62,861 nt of DNA from Actinomycetota bacterium (lineage in GTDB: Bacteria > Actinomycetota > Thermoleophilia > Solirubrobacterales > Solirubrobacteraceae): positions 1-62,861 of the forward strand of contig VAWK01000023.1 of the NCBI GenBank assembly GCA_005885515.1, in the 5' to 3' direction. Under the pieces are notes generated by a model. The model saw only the letters and a program-made list of their open reading frames with translations. It was not told the DNA's origin and did not search any database. Positions 1-7,089 of the stretch are shown here, piece after piece. Both the position numbers and the translations under genes were made by a program. How positions within the stretch are numbered: the first letter of the stretch is position 1; each line of letters begins with the position of its first letter.

Positions 1-66
1 TCGGAAAACCCGTTCGTGCGCCAGTTCCTCTCCGGCGAGTCGGCCGGGCCCCTCGGAATGGAGTGA
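1..66 (+). CDS. Mla/MCE-type ABC transporter ATP-binding protein, C-terminal end (partial)
   Basis: The window opens inside a reading frame that ends at a TGA at 64-66; only 21 C-terminal residues are present (SENPFVRQFLSG and a short tail). The NPFVRQFLSG ending is typical of the ATPase subunit (MlaF/Mkl type) of phospholipid or MCE transporters. The stop overlaps the GTG start of the MMPL gene (GTGA), so the two are probably co-transcribed, which fits an envelope-lipid transport operon. No catalytic motif lies in the window; the assignment rests on this tail and the context. Confidence 0.6.
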   Translation, partial: SENPFVRQFLSGESAGPLGME

Positions 67-2891
67 GCGCAGCTCGTCTTCTGTCCGCGCTTGCGGGTGG
101 CGCGGCCCGCAGGCCCCGGCTCGTGGTCGCGGTCGCGGTGGCGCTCGGGCTGGGGGCGGCGGCGCTTGCGCTGCGGCTGCACCCGACGGCGGCGGCCAGC
201 ACGCTTGTGTCGAGCTCCAGCCGCGACTACGCGGAAACCCAGCGCTTCTATGAGCGCTTCGGCGAAGAGCCGGTGGAGGTGCTCGTCAAAGGCGACCTAC
301 AGCAGCTGGTGTTGAGCTCGGATCTCGAGCGGCTGCTCGGGATGGAGGGCTGCCTGTCGGGCAATGTACCCGCAAGCGCGCTGGCTGGTGAGGGCGGGCG
401 AAACGGGCCATGCGGCCAGCTGGCGCGGGCGCACGCGGTCAAGGTGGTGCTCGGCCCCGGCACGTTCGTCAACGAGGCAGCCGACCAGATCGACGAACAG
501 CTGGCGCTGGCCGCCGCCCAGGCGCAGGCGCAGGCGAGCCAGGCCGAACGCGTGGTCAGGCAGGCCGCGCTCGCACGGGGCCTTCCGGAAGCGCGAGCAC
601 GCGCGCTCGGCAGCCAGGCGGCCAGGGTCACGACCGGGCGCTTCCAGGAGAGCGTGGCCGCGATCGCCCTGCAGTACGGCCTGACGGCGCAGCCGAGCAT
701 CGGCGACCGCAACTTCGTCTCCACGCTCGTATTCGACTCGAGCAAGCCCGCGGGCACGCCCAAGCAGCGCTTCGCCTACCTGTTCCCGAGTCGCAACACG
801 GCGCTCGTGTCGGTGCGGCTGCGCGCGGGGCTGTCCGAGGCGCAGCGAACGCGCACGATCGGACTCATCCGCCGGGCCGTCGCGATGCGCCAGTGGCAGC
901 CGCAGCACGGGGCGTCCTACCTGGTGACCGGCGAGCCGGTAATCGTCGCGGACCTCACGCGCTCGATCACGCATTCGATCGAGCTGCTGCTCGTGGCGGT
1001 GCTGCTGGTGATGGCGGGTACGCTCGGCCTGATCTTCAGCGGGCGTCCGCGGCTGTTGCCGCTCGCGGTGGCGCTGTTGGCGGCGGCGCTGACGTTCGCC
1101 GGCCTGTCGCTGGCCGGGGGCTCGCTGGCGATGGCGCAGGTCGCCGTGCTGCCGGTGCTCGTGGGGCTGGCGGTGGACTACGCGATCCAATTTCAGGCGC
1201 GTGTGGGGGAGGCCGCCTCGGCGGATGTCGCGCGCCCGGTGGCTGAGCGGATCCGCGCCGGCGCCACAGCGGGCGCGGCCACGCTCGCCACCGCCGCCGC
1301 CGCGAGCGCCGGCGCGATGCTGGTGCTGCTGCTCTCGCCGGTGCCGATGGTGCGCGGGTTCGGGGTGCTGTTGGTGGTGGGCCTCGGCATCGCGCTGCTG
1401 TGTGCGTTCACGGCCGGCGCGGCAGGGCTCGCGCTCGCGCGCGACGCGCCTGTGCCCGCGTTGGGCCTCGCTGCCGGTGGAGGGGCGCTCGCCCGCGCGC
1501 GCGCATCTGTGTACGCGCGCCTCGGCCCGGCCTGGCGCGGCGCGCGGGAGCTGCTGCTGGCGAACCCCGCCGCCGCTCTGCTGGGCAGGGGGGCGCTGGT
1601 CGGCGCGGTGCGGCGCCCGCGCGCGGTGCTGGGCGCGGGTCTCGCGCTCGCGGCGCTCGGGTGGGGGCTCGACACCCAGACGCGAGTCGAGACGGACATC
1701 ACCAAGCTCGTGCCCCAGAGCCTCAGCTCGTTGCAGAACCTCGAGCAGCTCGAGCGCGCAACCGGCGTGGGCGGTGAGATCGACCTGATCGTCAGCGGCA
1801 ACAGCGTGGCCAGCCCAGCGACGATTGAATGGATGAGCGCCTACCAGAGCACGGTCCTGAGGCGCTTCGGCTATACGGCCACGCGCGGCTGCGGCGTGGC
1901 GCGCCTGTGCCCGGCGTTCTCGCTGCCAGATCTGTTCGCGGGGCAGCTGCCGGGCATCGAGGCGGGCAAACAGGGCCGGCGCAAGCTCACCGCCGCACAG
2001 GTGAGCGGGCTACTCGCCGCGATCCCGCCCTACTTCTCCCAGGACGTGATCAGCGCCGATCGGCGCGCGGCGACGCTCGCGTTCGGCATCCGCCTGATGA
2101 GCCTGCAGCAGCAGCAGCAGCTGATCCAGGGGATGCGGGTGAGCCTGCACCCGCCACGTGGCGTGAGCGCGCACCTGGTCGGGCTGCCGGTGCTGGCGGC
2201 CTCCTCCGGCGCTCAGGTCGCCTCCGTGTGGCGGCGCATGCTCACGCTGGCGGCCGGCCTGCTGGCGGTAGCGCTCGTGCTGCTCGTGCTGTTCCGCGGC
2301 GAACGCCGTCGAGCGCTCGTGCCGCTCGTGCCGATCGCGCTGGCGACCGGCTGGTCGGCCCTGGTCCTGTTCGCCGTGCGCGTGCCGCTGAATCCCATGT
2401 CGGTGACGCTGGGAGCGCTCGTGATCGCGATCTCGACCGAGTTCAGCGTGCTGCTGTCGGAGCGATATCGCCAGGAACGGCTGGCCGGGCACCCACCCTC
2501 CGAGGCCCTGCGGCGCGGCTACCGCCGCACCGGCGCAGCGGTGCTCGCCTCTGGCGCCACGGCGATCATGGGCTTCGGCGTGCTGGCGCTGTCGGACATC
2601 CGCATGCTCCGCGACTTCGGCCTGGTGACGCTGGTCGATCTGAGCGTCTCACTGGCGGGGGTGCTGCTCGCGCTGCCGGCGGCGCTGGTGCTGTTCGGCA
2701 GCCCGGTTGCCGCCCGCGCGACCGAGCGCGGCGCCACCCGCCGCGGTCGTCGCGGCGCGGCGCCGGCAGCCGCCGATGGCGGCGCTCCAGAAGAGCTGCC
2801 CGAGCGGCCGCTGGCGATGGCGGTCTCGGCGCAGGACTCGTTCGCCCGGCGCGCTGGGGCGCGGGAGGAGGAGGATTCGGAGGAGCGATGA
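63..2891 (+). CDS. MMPL/RND-family (HAE3-like) membrane transporter
   Basis: A 942-residue integral membrane protein of the RND superfamily, MMPL/HpnN-like branch, expected to move lipids or hydrophobic compounds across the inner membrane using the proton gradient. It shows the internal duplication of the family: one N-terminal helix (about 20-40), a soluble domain, a helix cluster at about 305-460 containing GLAVDYAIQFQ, a second lone helix near 520-540 followed by TRVETDITKLVP, a second soluble domain, and a last helix cluster at about 725-890 containing ISTEFSVLLSERY. The GTG start overlaps the preceding ATPase stop. The last roughly 60 residues are Arg/Ala-rich and cytoplasmic. Substrate is unknown; partnership with an Mla/MCE ATPase suggests lipids. 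Confidence 0.85.
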   Translation: MSAARLLSALAGGAARRPRLVVAVAVALGLGAAALALRLHPTAAASTLVSSSSRDYAETQRFYERFGEEPVEVLVKGDLQQLVLSSDLERLLGMEGCLSGNVPASALAGEGGRNGPCGQLARAHAVKVVLGPGTFVNEAADQIDEQLALAAAQAQAQASQAERVVRQAALARGLPEARARALGSQAARVTTGRFQESVAAIALQYGLTAQPSIGDRNFVSTLVFDSSKPAGTPKQRFAYLFPSRNTALVSVRLRAGLSEAQRTRTIGLIRRAVAMRQWQPQHGASYLVTGEPVIVADLTRSITHSIELLLVAVLLVMAGTLGLIFSGRPRLLPLAVALLAAALTFAGLSLAGGSLAMAQVAVLPVLVGLAVDYAIQFQARVGEAASADVARPVAERIRAGATAGAATLATAAAASAGAMLVLLLSPVPMVRGFGVLLVVGLGIALLCAFTAGAAGLALARDAPVPALGLAAGGGALARARASVYARLGPAWRGARELLLANPAAALLGRGALVGAVRRPRAVLGAGLALAALGWGLDTQTRVETDITKLVPQSLSSLQNLEQLERATGVGGEIDLIVSGNSVASPATIEWMSAYQSTVLRRFGYTATRGCGVARLCPAFSLPDLFAGQLPGIEAGKQGRRKLTAAQVSGLLAAIPPYFSQDVISADRRAATLAFGIRLMSLQQQQQLIQGMRVSLHPPRGVSAHLVGLPVLAASSGAQVASVWRRMLTLAAGLLAVALVLLVLFRGERRRALVPLVPIALATGWSALVLFAVRVPLNPMSVTLGALVIAISTEFSVLLSERYRQERLAGHPPSEALRRGYRRTGAAVLASGATAIMGFGVLALSDIRMLRDFGLVTLVDLSVSLAGVLLALPAALVLFGSPVAARATERGATRRGRRGAAPAAADGGAPEELPERPLAMAVSAQDSFARRAGAREEEDSEER

Positions 2892-3550
2892 GGCCCGAGC
2901 CGCGACCCGCCGCGGCCCCACGCTACGGCCGCTACGTCGGGCTGCTGGCGCTGGTGATCCTCGTGCTGATCACGCTCAACACCATCGTGACCAAGCCAAA
3001 CGGGGCCAAGGGCATCGAACCAGGCCGCCGGATGCCGCCCTTCGCAGTGCCGCTCGTGCTCGGCAACCTCAGCGGCGACGCCGATATCGCCACGCACGCG
3101 AGCGAAGGCGCGCGGGGAAGCGTGCCGGCCTGCCAGGAGCGCGGTCCGCAGATCCTCAACATCTGCCAGCTGTATGAACGCGGGCCCGTGGTGCTGGCGC
3201 TGTTCCTGGACGCGGGCTCCTGCGCGGCGATCCTCGCCGACATGCAATCGCTCGCGCCGTCGTTCCCGGGCGTGCAGTTCGCCGCGGTGGCGCTCAAGGG
3301 CAACAGGGGTCAGCTGCGCCGGTTGGTGCGGACGCGCCGACTGCAGGTGCCCGTGGGCCACGACCGCGACGGCTCGCTGCTTGCCCTGTACAAGGTCGCG
3401 ACCTGCCCGCAGGTCACGCTCGCCTATCCGGGCGGCGTGGTGCAGAGCCCCGCGCTGTTGACGCGACCGCCGCTGGCCACCCTGCATGCGCGTGTGAGCG
3501 AGCTGGTCGCGGCCTCGCGCGCGCGCGGCTGGCGAGGAGGCCGGACATGA
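2888..3550 (+). CDS. membrane-anchored thioredoxin/peroxiredoxin-fold protein
   Basis: The ATG overlaps the MMPL stop (ATGA), so it belongs to the same operon. The 220 residues have one N-terminal transmembrane segment (about 16-34, GLLALVILVLITLNTIV) and then an extracytoplasmic domain resembling an AhpC/TSA or redoxin fold: PGRRMPPFAVPL at the domain start, VVLALFLDAGSCAAIL at the usual peroxidatic-Cys position, and a late strand TCPQVTLAYPGG like the cis-Pro loop of thioredoxins. Several Cys are present but the usual CxxC is replaced by a lone Cys in DAGSC, so disulfide reductase activity is uncertain. Role unknown; possibly redox maintenance of an envelope complex. Confidence 0.65.
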   Translation: MRPEPRPAAAPRYGRYVGLLALVILVLITLNTIVTKPNGAKGIEPGRRMPPFAVPLVLGNLSGDADIATHASEGARGSVPACQERGPQILNICQLYERGPVVLALFLDAGSCAAILADMQSLAPSFPGVQFAAVALKGNRGQLRRLVRTRRLQVPVGHDRDGSLLALYKVATCPQVTLAYPGGVVQSPALLTRPPLATLHARVSELVAASRARGWRGGRT

Positions 3551-3614
3551 GACGGCCTGCCCCGCCCACGGCGCGCGCGCGGCGGCACGGCAGCTGCACG
3601 CCGCGGGGGTGCGA

Positions 3615-4316
3615 ATGAGCCGCACGCCGCCCGCGCCGGAGGCCGCGGGGCCTGCGGGAGCGTTTCGACCGGCGCCCGGTTGGTGCGCGCCCGAGGTCGC
3701 GCAGGAGCTGCCCGGGCTGCGCCTGCTGGCGGCCGAGGCGCAAGTCCGCCGCGGCGGCTCGCTCACCGGAGACTCTCCGCCCGACATCCGCGAGCGGCTG
3801 CGCGAACTGTCGAATCGGATGCGGGGCGCGACGGCGGTGGCCGTGCGCCGCCAGCCCGTCCCGGCCGCGTACCGCGTGTTCTTTCGCCACATCGGACTCG
3901 ACCCGGACGCGGTCCGCACGCCGATGGAGGCGGCTGTTCTGGAGCGGATGCTGCGCGGCGGCTTCCTCTCGGGGGGGCTGCTCGCGGACGTGCTCCTGGT
4001 CGCGCTGCTGGACACGGGCGTGCCGGTGTGGGCGCTCGACGCCGAGTCCGTCGAGGGTTCGCTTGGCATTCGCCCAAGCGGCGAGCGCGAGCGCCTCGGT
4101 CGCTCGCGGGAGGCGCCGGAGCTGCCCGGCGGGCGGCTGGTGGTGGCCGACGGCTCGGCGCCGCTGGCGGTCCTCTTCGGCGGGCTGGCGCCGGGGCACG
4201 AGCCGGTGGCGAACACGCGCCGCCTGACGCTGTTCGCGGTGCAGGTCGCGGGCGTACCCGAGCTGTACGCGGAGGAGGCGCTGTGGAACTGCCGCGCCGC
4301 GCTCGAGCTGCCATGA
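3615..4316 (+). CDS. B3/B4 tRNA-binding-domain protein (PheT B3/B4-like, COG3382 type)
   Basis: A 233-residue protein related to the free-standing B3/B4 domain of the phenylalanyl-tRNA synthetase beta chain. Family features are a central stretch with PVPAAYRVFFRHIGLDPD followed by RTPMEAAVLERML, then LDAESVEG and IRPSGERE, then a domain end containing LFGGLAPGHEP. Stand-alone members are proposed to bind or deacylate mischarged tRNA or related substrates, but most are uncharacterised. I chose the ATG at 3615; a GTG at 3609 is in frame just before it. It follows the redoxin-like gene after about 60 nt. Confidence 0.75.
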   Translation: MSRTPPAPEAAGPAGAFRPAPGWCAPEVAQELPGLRLLAAEAQVRRGGSLTGDSPPDIRERLRELSNRMRGATAVAVRRQPVPAAYRVFFRHIGLDPDAVRTPMEAAVLERMLRGGFLSGGLLADVLLVALLDTGVPVWALDAESVEGSLGIRPSGERERLGRSREAPELPGGRLVVADGSAPLAVLFGGLAPGHEPVANTRRLTLFAVQVAGVPELYAEEALWNCRAALELP

Positions 4317-4342
4317 GACGCGCGCACCGCCGCGATGCGCGC

Positions 4343-4351
4343 TGGTAGAAT
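4343..4351 (+). promoter_or_regulatory. extended -10 promoter element
   Basis: TGG followed by TAGAAT (4346-4351) is a TGn-extended -10 sequence. It lies about 30 nt before the GTG at 4382. No good -35 hexamer is visible at the normal distance, which is common for extended -10 promoters. Confidence 0.45.
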
Positions 4352-4381
4352 CGAGGCTTCTGGCGAACAGGAGGATTCGGC

Positions 4382-4936
4382 GTGAGCCCGTCCGAGCAGC
4401 TAACGATCGATCGCGGTGCTCCGGTCATTGCCGGCGTGGCGGTCGGCACCGAGGCCGGCGAGCGAGGTGCTAGGCGCTCGCTGCGAGCACAGGTCGCGCG
4501 GCTCGAGCGCGAGCTGTGCGCGATCGTGGCCGACGGCTTCCCGCATATCGGCGCCGGGTCCCCGGCCTGGGCGTCGACGGGGCCGAGCCTGCTCGGGCTG
4601 GAGCAGCTGGAGCAGCTCCGCGACCAGCTCGCGGGCAGGGTGCAGGACATGCGCCGGCGGGCGCAGGAGCGGGCTGAGCACGAGCTTCGCGCGCAGGAGC
4701 TGCTCGAGCGCATGAAGCTGGAGCCCGGCCGCTACAAGTTCGTGCGCCTGCCGGTGACCGAGCTCGGCCAGCGCGGCTGCGGCGTGTGGGAGGTTCGCCC
4801 GCGCTTCGGCCTGATCGGGATGCTGGCCGGCTGGTGGGAGCTCAAGCTCTCCTCGGGCTGTCCGTTAGCCAGGGGGTCGCGCGCGAGCGCGACCCCGGCG
4901 ACCGCGCCCGCTAGAGGAATGCCCGCCGTGCGCTGA
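4382..4936 (+). CDS. conserved protein of unknown function
   Basis: 184 residues, not recognised. The GTG start is preceded by a good Shine-Dalgarno (AGGAGGA, 4369-4375). Residues about 33-125 look helical and rich in Arg, Glu and Leu (a likely coiled coil: VARLERELCAIV, then QLEQLRDQLAGRVQDMRRRA). The C-terminal third carries a compact conserved-looking motif, CGVWEVRPRFGLIGMLAGWW, ending in KLSSGCPLA, where one amphipathic or membrane-associating segment (GLIGMLAGWW) is visible. No catalytic signature is seen. It is the last plus-strand gene before a tandem-repeat intergenic stretch and may be specific to this lineage. Confidence 0.75.
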   Translation: MSPSEQLTIDRGAPVIAGVAVGTEAGERGARRSLRAQVARLERELCAIVADGFPHIGAGSPAWASTGPSLLGLEQLEQLRDQLAGRVQDMRRRAQERAEHELRAQELLERMKLEPGRYKFVRLPVTELGQRGCGVWEVRPRFGLIGMLAGWWELKLSSGCPLARGSRASATPATAPARGMPAVR

Positions 4937-4946
4937 GCACGAGCCC

Positions 4947-5002
4947 GCGCACCACGCGCGGCCGCGCATCCGGCGCACCACGCGCGGCCGCGCATCCGGC
5001 GC
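4947..5002 (+). repeat. 26-bp tandem repeat, 2.2 copies
   Basis: A unit beginning GCGCACCACGCGCGGCC recurs with a 26-nt period at 4947 and 4973, and a partial third copy starts at 4999. It sits in the convergent intergenic gap between the unknown protein gene and the IHF-like gene. Confidence 0.85.
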
Positions 5003-5023
5003 GACCCCGTCAGAGGCGGCTGG

Positions 5024-5401
5024 TCAAGCGCGAGTCAGGCCGTGCGCGGACCACGAGCTGGCGCGCCAGGCGCGCCCGCGCTCGGCCGACGCGAGCAGCG
5101 CGGCCAGAGTCTGGCGCTGGCGCTCGGTCATCGACCCGACGGTCTTCTTCTCGGACATCGGGATCTGGGCCAGAAACCTGCGGCAGCGTGTCTGTCCCCA
5201 GCGGCGCTGGCTCATCAAGAGGTCGGCCACGGCCATGCTGTGCGTCTCCCAGGGGCATTCCAGGATCACATCGGCTACGTCGACCTCCTCCACCGCTACC
5301 CGGCGCTTCAGCTCGGCGCGAGCGAGGCGCACCTGGTTGGCGCGTTCCAGCGCGCGCATGTGCTGCGGAGGAAGGGTGACAACAGATGCTGTGGCGTTCA
5401 T
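5024..5401 (-). CDS. actinobacterial integration-host-factor-like DNA-binding protein (mIHF family)
   Basis: 125 residues if started at the ATG at 5401, which has GGGGAG about 8 nt upstream. It resembles mIHF of mycobacteria and streptomycetes: an N-terminal helix ANQVRLARAELKRRVA, a middle segment ADLLMSQRRWGQTRCRRFLAQ corresponding to the helix-hairpin-helix DNA-binding region, and the end of the core SEKKTVGSMTERQRQTLAALL matching the family's GLGDRQRKALL stretch. mIHF proteins bend DNA and support nucleoid organisation and site-specific recombination. This copy is longer and divergent, so it may be a paralogue rather than the essential mIHF. It is transcribed alone behind a long structured leader. 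Confidence 0.75.
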   Translation of the reverse strand: MNATASVVTLPPQHMRALERANQVRLARAELKRRVAVEEVDVADVILECPWETHSMAVADLLMSQRRWGQTRCRRFLAQIPMSEKKTVGSMTERQRQTLAALLASAERGRAWRASSWSAHGLTRA

Positions 5402-5625
5402 AGGAATCTCCCCGTTGCGGTCGCGAATCACGCGCGGGCGCAACTTCCGTGCTTGGTCTTAGGACGTGTTCGGCTACTGACGTGTTCGGCTCGACTCTGT
5501 GATGTGGGCGGACGTGCGCCAGCTGTGGACGTCCAAAACCGCCGCGGCCAGCGTCAACTGGCCCCGGTTCCCCCCCTCCTCCCAGTGCAATCGCGGGGCG
5601 TGCCCCGGATGGTCATGCAGAGCGC
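5402..5625 (-). other. long structured 5' leader of the IHF-like gene
   Basis: No protein-coding gene is supported in 5402-5757. Downstream of a good sigma-A promoter (5632-5660) the predicted leader contains, in transcript order, perfect inverted repeats at 5607-5594 (CGGGGC/GCCCCG), 5563-5546 (GGCCAG/CTGGCC, 6-nt loop) and 5534-5510 (GGACGT/ACGTCC), followed by a 13-bp direct repeat and then the ribosome-binding site. It matches no RNA family I can name. The transcription start is inferred, not observed. Confidence 0.5.
5463..5491 (-). repeat. 13-bp direct repeat in leader
   Basis: GACGTGTTCGGCT occurs exactly at 5463-5475 and again at 5479-5491, separated by 3 nt (16-nt period). It lies 62-90 nt upstream of the IHF-like start and could be a protein-binding site or part of an RNA structure. 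Confidence 0.8.
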
Positions 5626-5631
5626 TCTCGG

Positions 5632-5660
5632 AAGCTAGTCAGGCCCGGCCGGGAGGTCAA
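5632..5660 (-). promoter_or_regulatory. sigma-A-type promoter for the IHF-like gene
   Basis: On the minus strand TTGACC (5660-5655) and TAGCTT (5637-5632) are separated by exactly 17 nt. The start site would fall near 5625. This is the best -35/-10 pair seen in the window. Confidence 0.6.
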
Positions 5661-5757
5661 CCGCGCGGGCGGGCCTTCGTGCGCTATAAGCGACGTTTTT
5701 TGTGCCCGATCGCTTTGTGAAGAAATGGACAAGCGCGCGCCCCGGGCGCTCCGGCTC

Positions 5758-7074
5758 TCAAGCGCGGATGGCTGCCGGAAGCGGCCCGTGCTCGGCCTCG
5801 AAGGCGCTCTTGACGCGGGCGAAGATCTCGAGCGCGCGGTCCAGGGTGGCGTCGTCATGGGTGGCCATGACGCTCGTGCGCAGGAGCGCTCCGCCGGGCG
5901 GCACCGCGGGATGCAAGGCCGTGTTGACGAACACGCCGGCGTCATAAAGCGCCCGCCACAGCAGCGCCGCCTTCCAGTCATCGCCCACCAGCACGGGCAC
6001 GATCGGGGTGACGATCGTGTGGCCGCCGGCGTCCTCGTGCACGCCGGGGGCGTGCGCCTGGACGGACCCGTCCTCGGGCAGCCGCTGCGGGGCGACCACC
6101 GCGAAGCCGCGTTCCTGCAGGCCGTCTCGCAGGCGGCGAGCGTTGTCCAGCACGCGCACGAGCAGCACGCGCCCCTGCTCGGATTCGACCACCCGGAGCG
6201 CGCCCAGGGCGGCGCCGAGGGCGGCGGGGACCCCGGAGGCGGTGAAGAGGAAGGAGCGCGCGTAGATGCGCAGGTAGTCGATCACCTCGTGCGGCCCGGC
6301 GACGTAGCCGCCGCAGGAGGCCAGCGACTTGGAGAAAGTGCCCACGCGCAGATCGACGCGGTCGGCGACGCCCAGCAGTTCGGCAGTGCCGGCGCCGCAG
6401 GCGCCGAGCACCCCGGCGCCGTGCGCCTCGTCGACCAGCAAGCGAGCGCCGTAGCGCTCGCACAGCTCGCAGATGTCGCCCAGCGGAGCGATGTCGCCCT
6501 CCATCGAGAACACGCCATCGACGGCGACCAGGACGCCGCCGCCATCGCCCTGCGCGCGCTCCAGCATCTTCTCCAGCTTCTCGAGCCGGTTGTGGCGGAA
6601 CGGGCGCAGCTTCGCCCGCGAGAGCACGCAACCGTCGAGGATCGAGGCGTGGTTGCCGGAGTCCACGATCACGGTGTCACCGGGCCCCAGCAGCGTCGCC
6701 AGCGCGCCCAGGTTGGCCTGGTGGCCGGTGCTGAACACCAGCGCCTCCTCGGTTCCCATCCATCGCGCGAGCTCCTGCTCGAGCTCGAGGTGCAGGGGGA
6801 TCGTGCCGTTCAGCAGCCGTGAGCCGGTGAGCCCGGTGCCGAAGCGGTGCAGCGCGTCCTCGGCGCCTTTGAGCACGCGCTCGTCGCCGGTCAGTCCCAG
6901 ATAGTTGTTGGAGCCGAGCATGATTCGTTCGGCGCCCTCCATCTGCACGACCGGCAGCGCGGGCGAGGTCAGCAGGTGGAAGTACGGCACCACGTCCGCC
7001 TGCCGCGCAGCCGCGAGAACCGGGCCTCGCTCGTGGTCGCGCACCTTGGCAAAAATGTCGATGGAGGTCCGCAT
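5758..7074 (-). CDS. alpha-oxoamine synthase, serine palmitoyltransferase-like
   Basis: A 438-residue PLP enzyme that condenses an amino acid with an acyl-CoA. The N-terminal block with IMLGSNNYLGLTGDERV, then TGSRLLNGT, VDEAHGAGVLG and GTFSKSLASCGGYVAG (with the PLP-binding Lys) match the serine palmitoyltransferase branch better than BioF or Kbl, whose lysine loop reads differently. Serine palmitoyltransferase makes 3-ketosphinganine, the first sphingolipid intermediate. The ATG at 7074 fits the family N-terminus (DIFAKVRDHERG). It is divergent from a GNAT acyltransferase whose start is only 16 nt away. Substrate specificity cannot be read from sequence; other long-chain oxoamine products are possible. 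Confidence 0.85.
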   Translation of the reverse strand: MRTSIDIFAKVRDHERGPVLAAARQADVVPYFHLLTSPALPVVQMEGAERIMLGSNNYLGLTGDERVLKGAEDALHRFGTGLTGSRLLNGTIPLHLELEQELARWMGTEEALVFSTGHQANLGALATLLGPGDTVIVDSGNHASILDGCVLSRAKLRPFRHNRLEKLEKMLERAQGDGGGVLVAVDGVFSMEGDIAPLGDICELCERYGARLLVDEAHGAGVLGACGAGTAELLGVADRVDLRVGTFSKSLASCGGYVAGPHEVIDYLRIYARSFLFTASGVPAALGAALGALRVVESEQGRVLLVRVLDNARRLRDGLQERGFAVVAPQRLPEDGSVQAHAPGVHEDAGGHTIVTPIVPVLVGDDWKAALLWRALYDAGVFVNTALHPAVPPGGALLRTSVMATHDDATLDRALEIFARVKSAFEAEHGPLPAAIRA

Positions 7075-7075
7075 G

Positions 7076-7081
7076 TAGTGT
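7076..7081 (+). promoter_or_regulatory. -10 box of a probable leaderless promoter (GNAT gene)
   Basis: TAGTGT lies 8 nt before the GTG at 7090, placing the start site at or next to the start codon. It sits immediately beside the start codon of the divergent oxoamine synthase gene. No -35 is evident. Confidence 0.4.
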
Positions 7082-7089
7082 GCCGCGCA

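Noticed and set aside
3547-3618. A 23-codon ORF beginning in the redoxin-like gene's stop (ATGA overlap).
   Set aside because: It is Arg/Pro-rich, shows no conserved pattern and overlaps the next gene's start; probably chance coupling geometry.
2519-4327. Very long open frames on the opposite strand of the MMPL, dehydrogenase, ftsH and clpC genes.
   Set aside because: Antisense frames of GC-rich genes are open by composition; their translations are Arg/Ser/Ala-rich without family motifs.
5643-5757. Hairpin and T-run (GTTTTTT near 5695) as a terminator for the oxoamine synthase gene.
   Set aside because: The T-run is on the wrong strand for that gene and the stem next to it is short; the reverse strand hairpin lacks a T-run.
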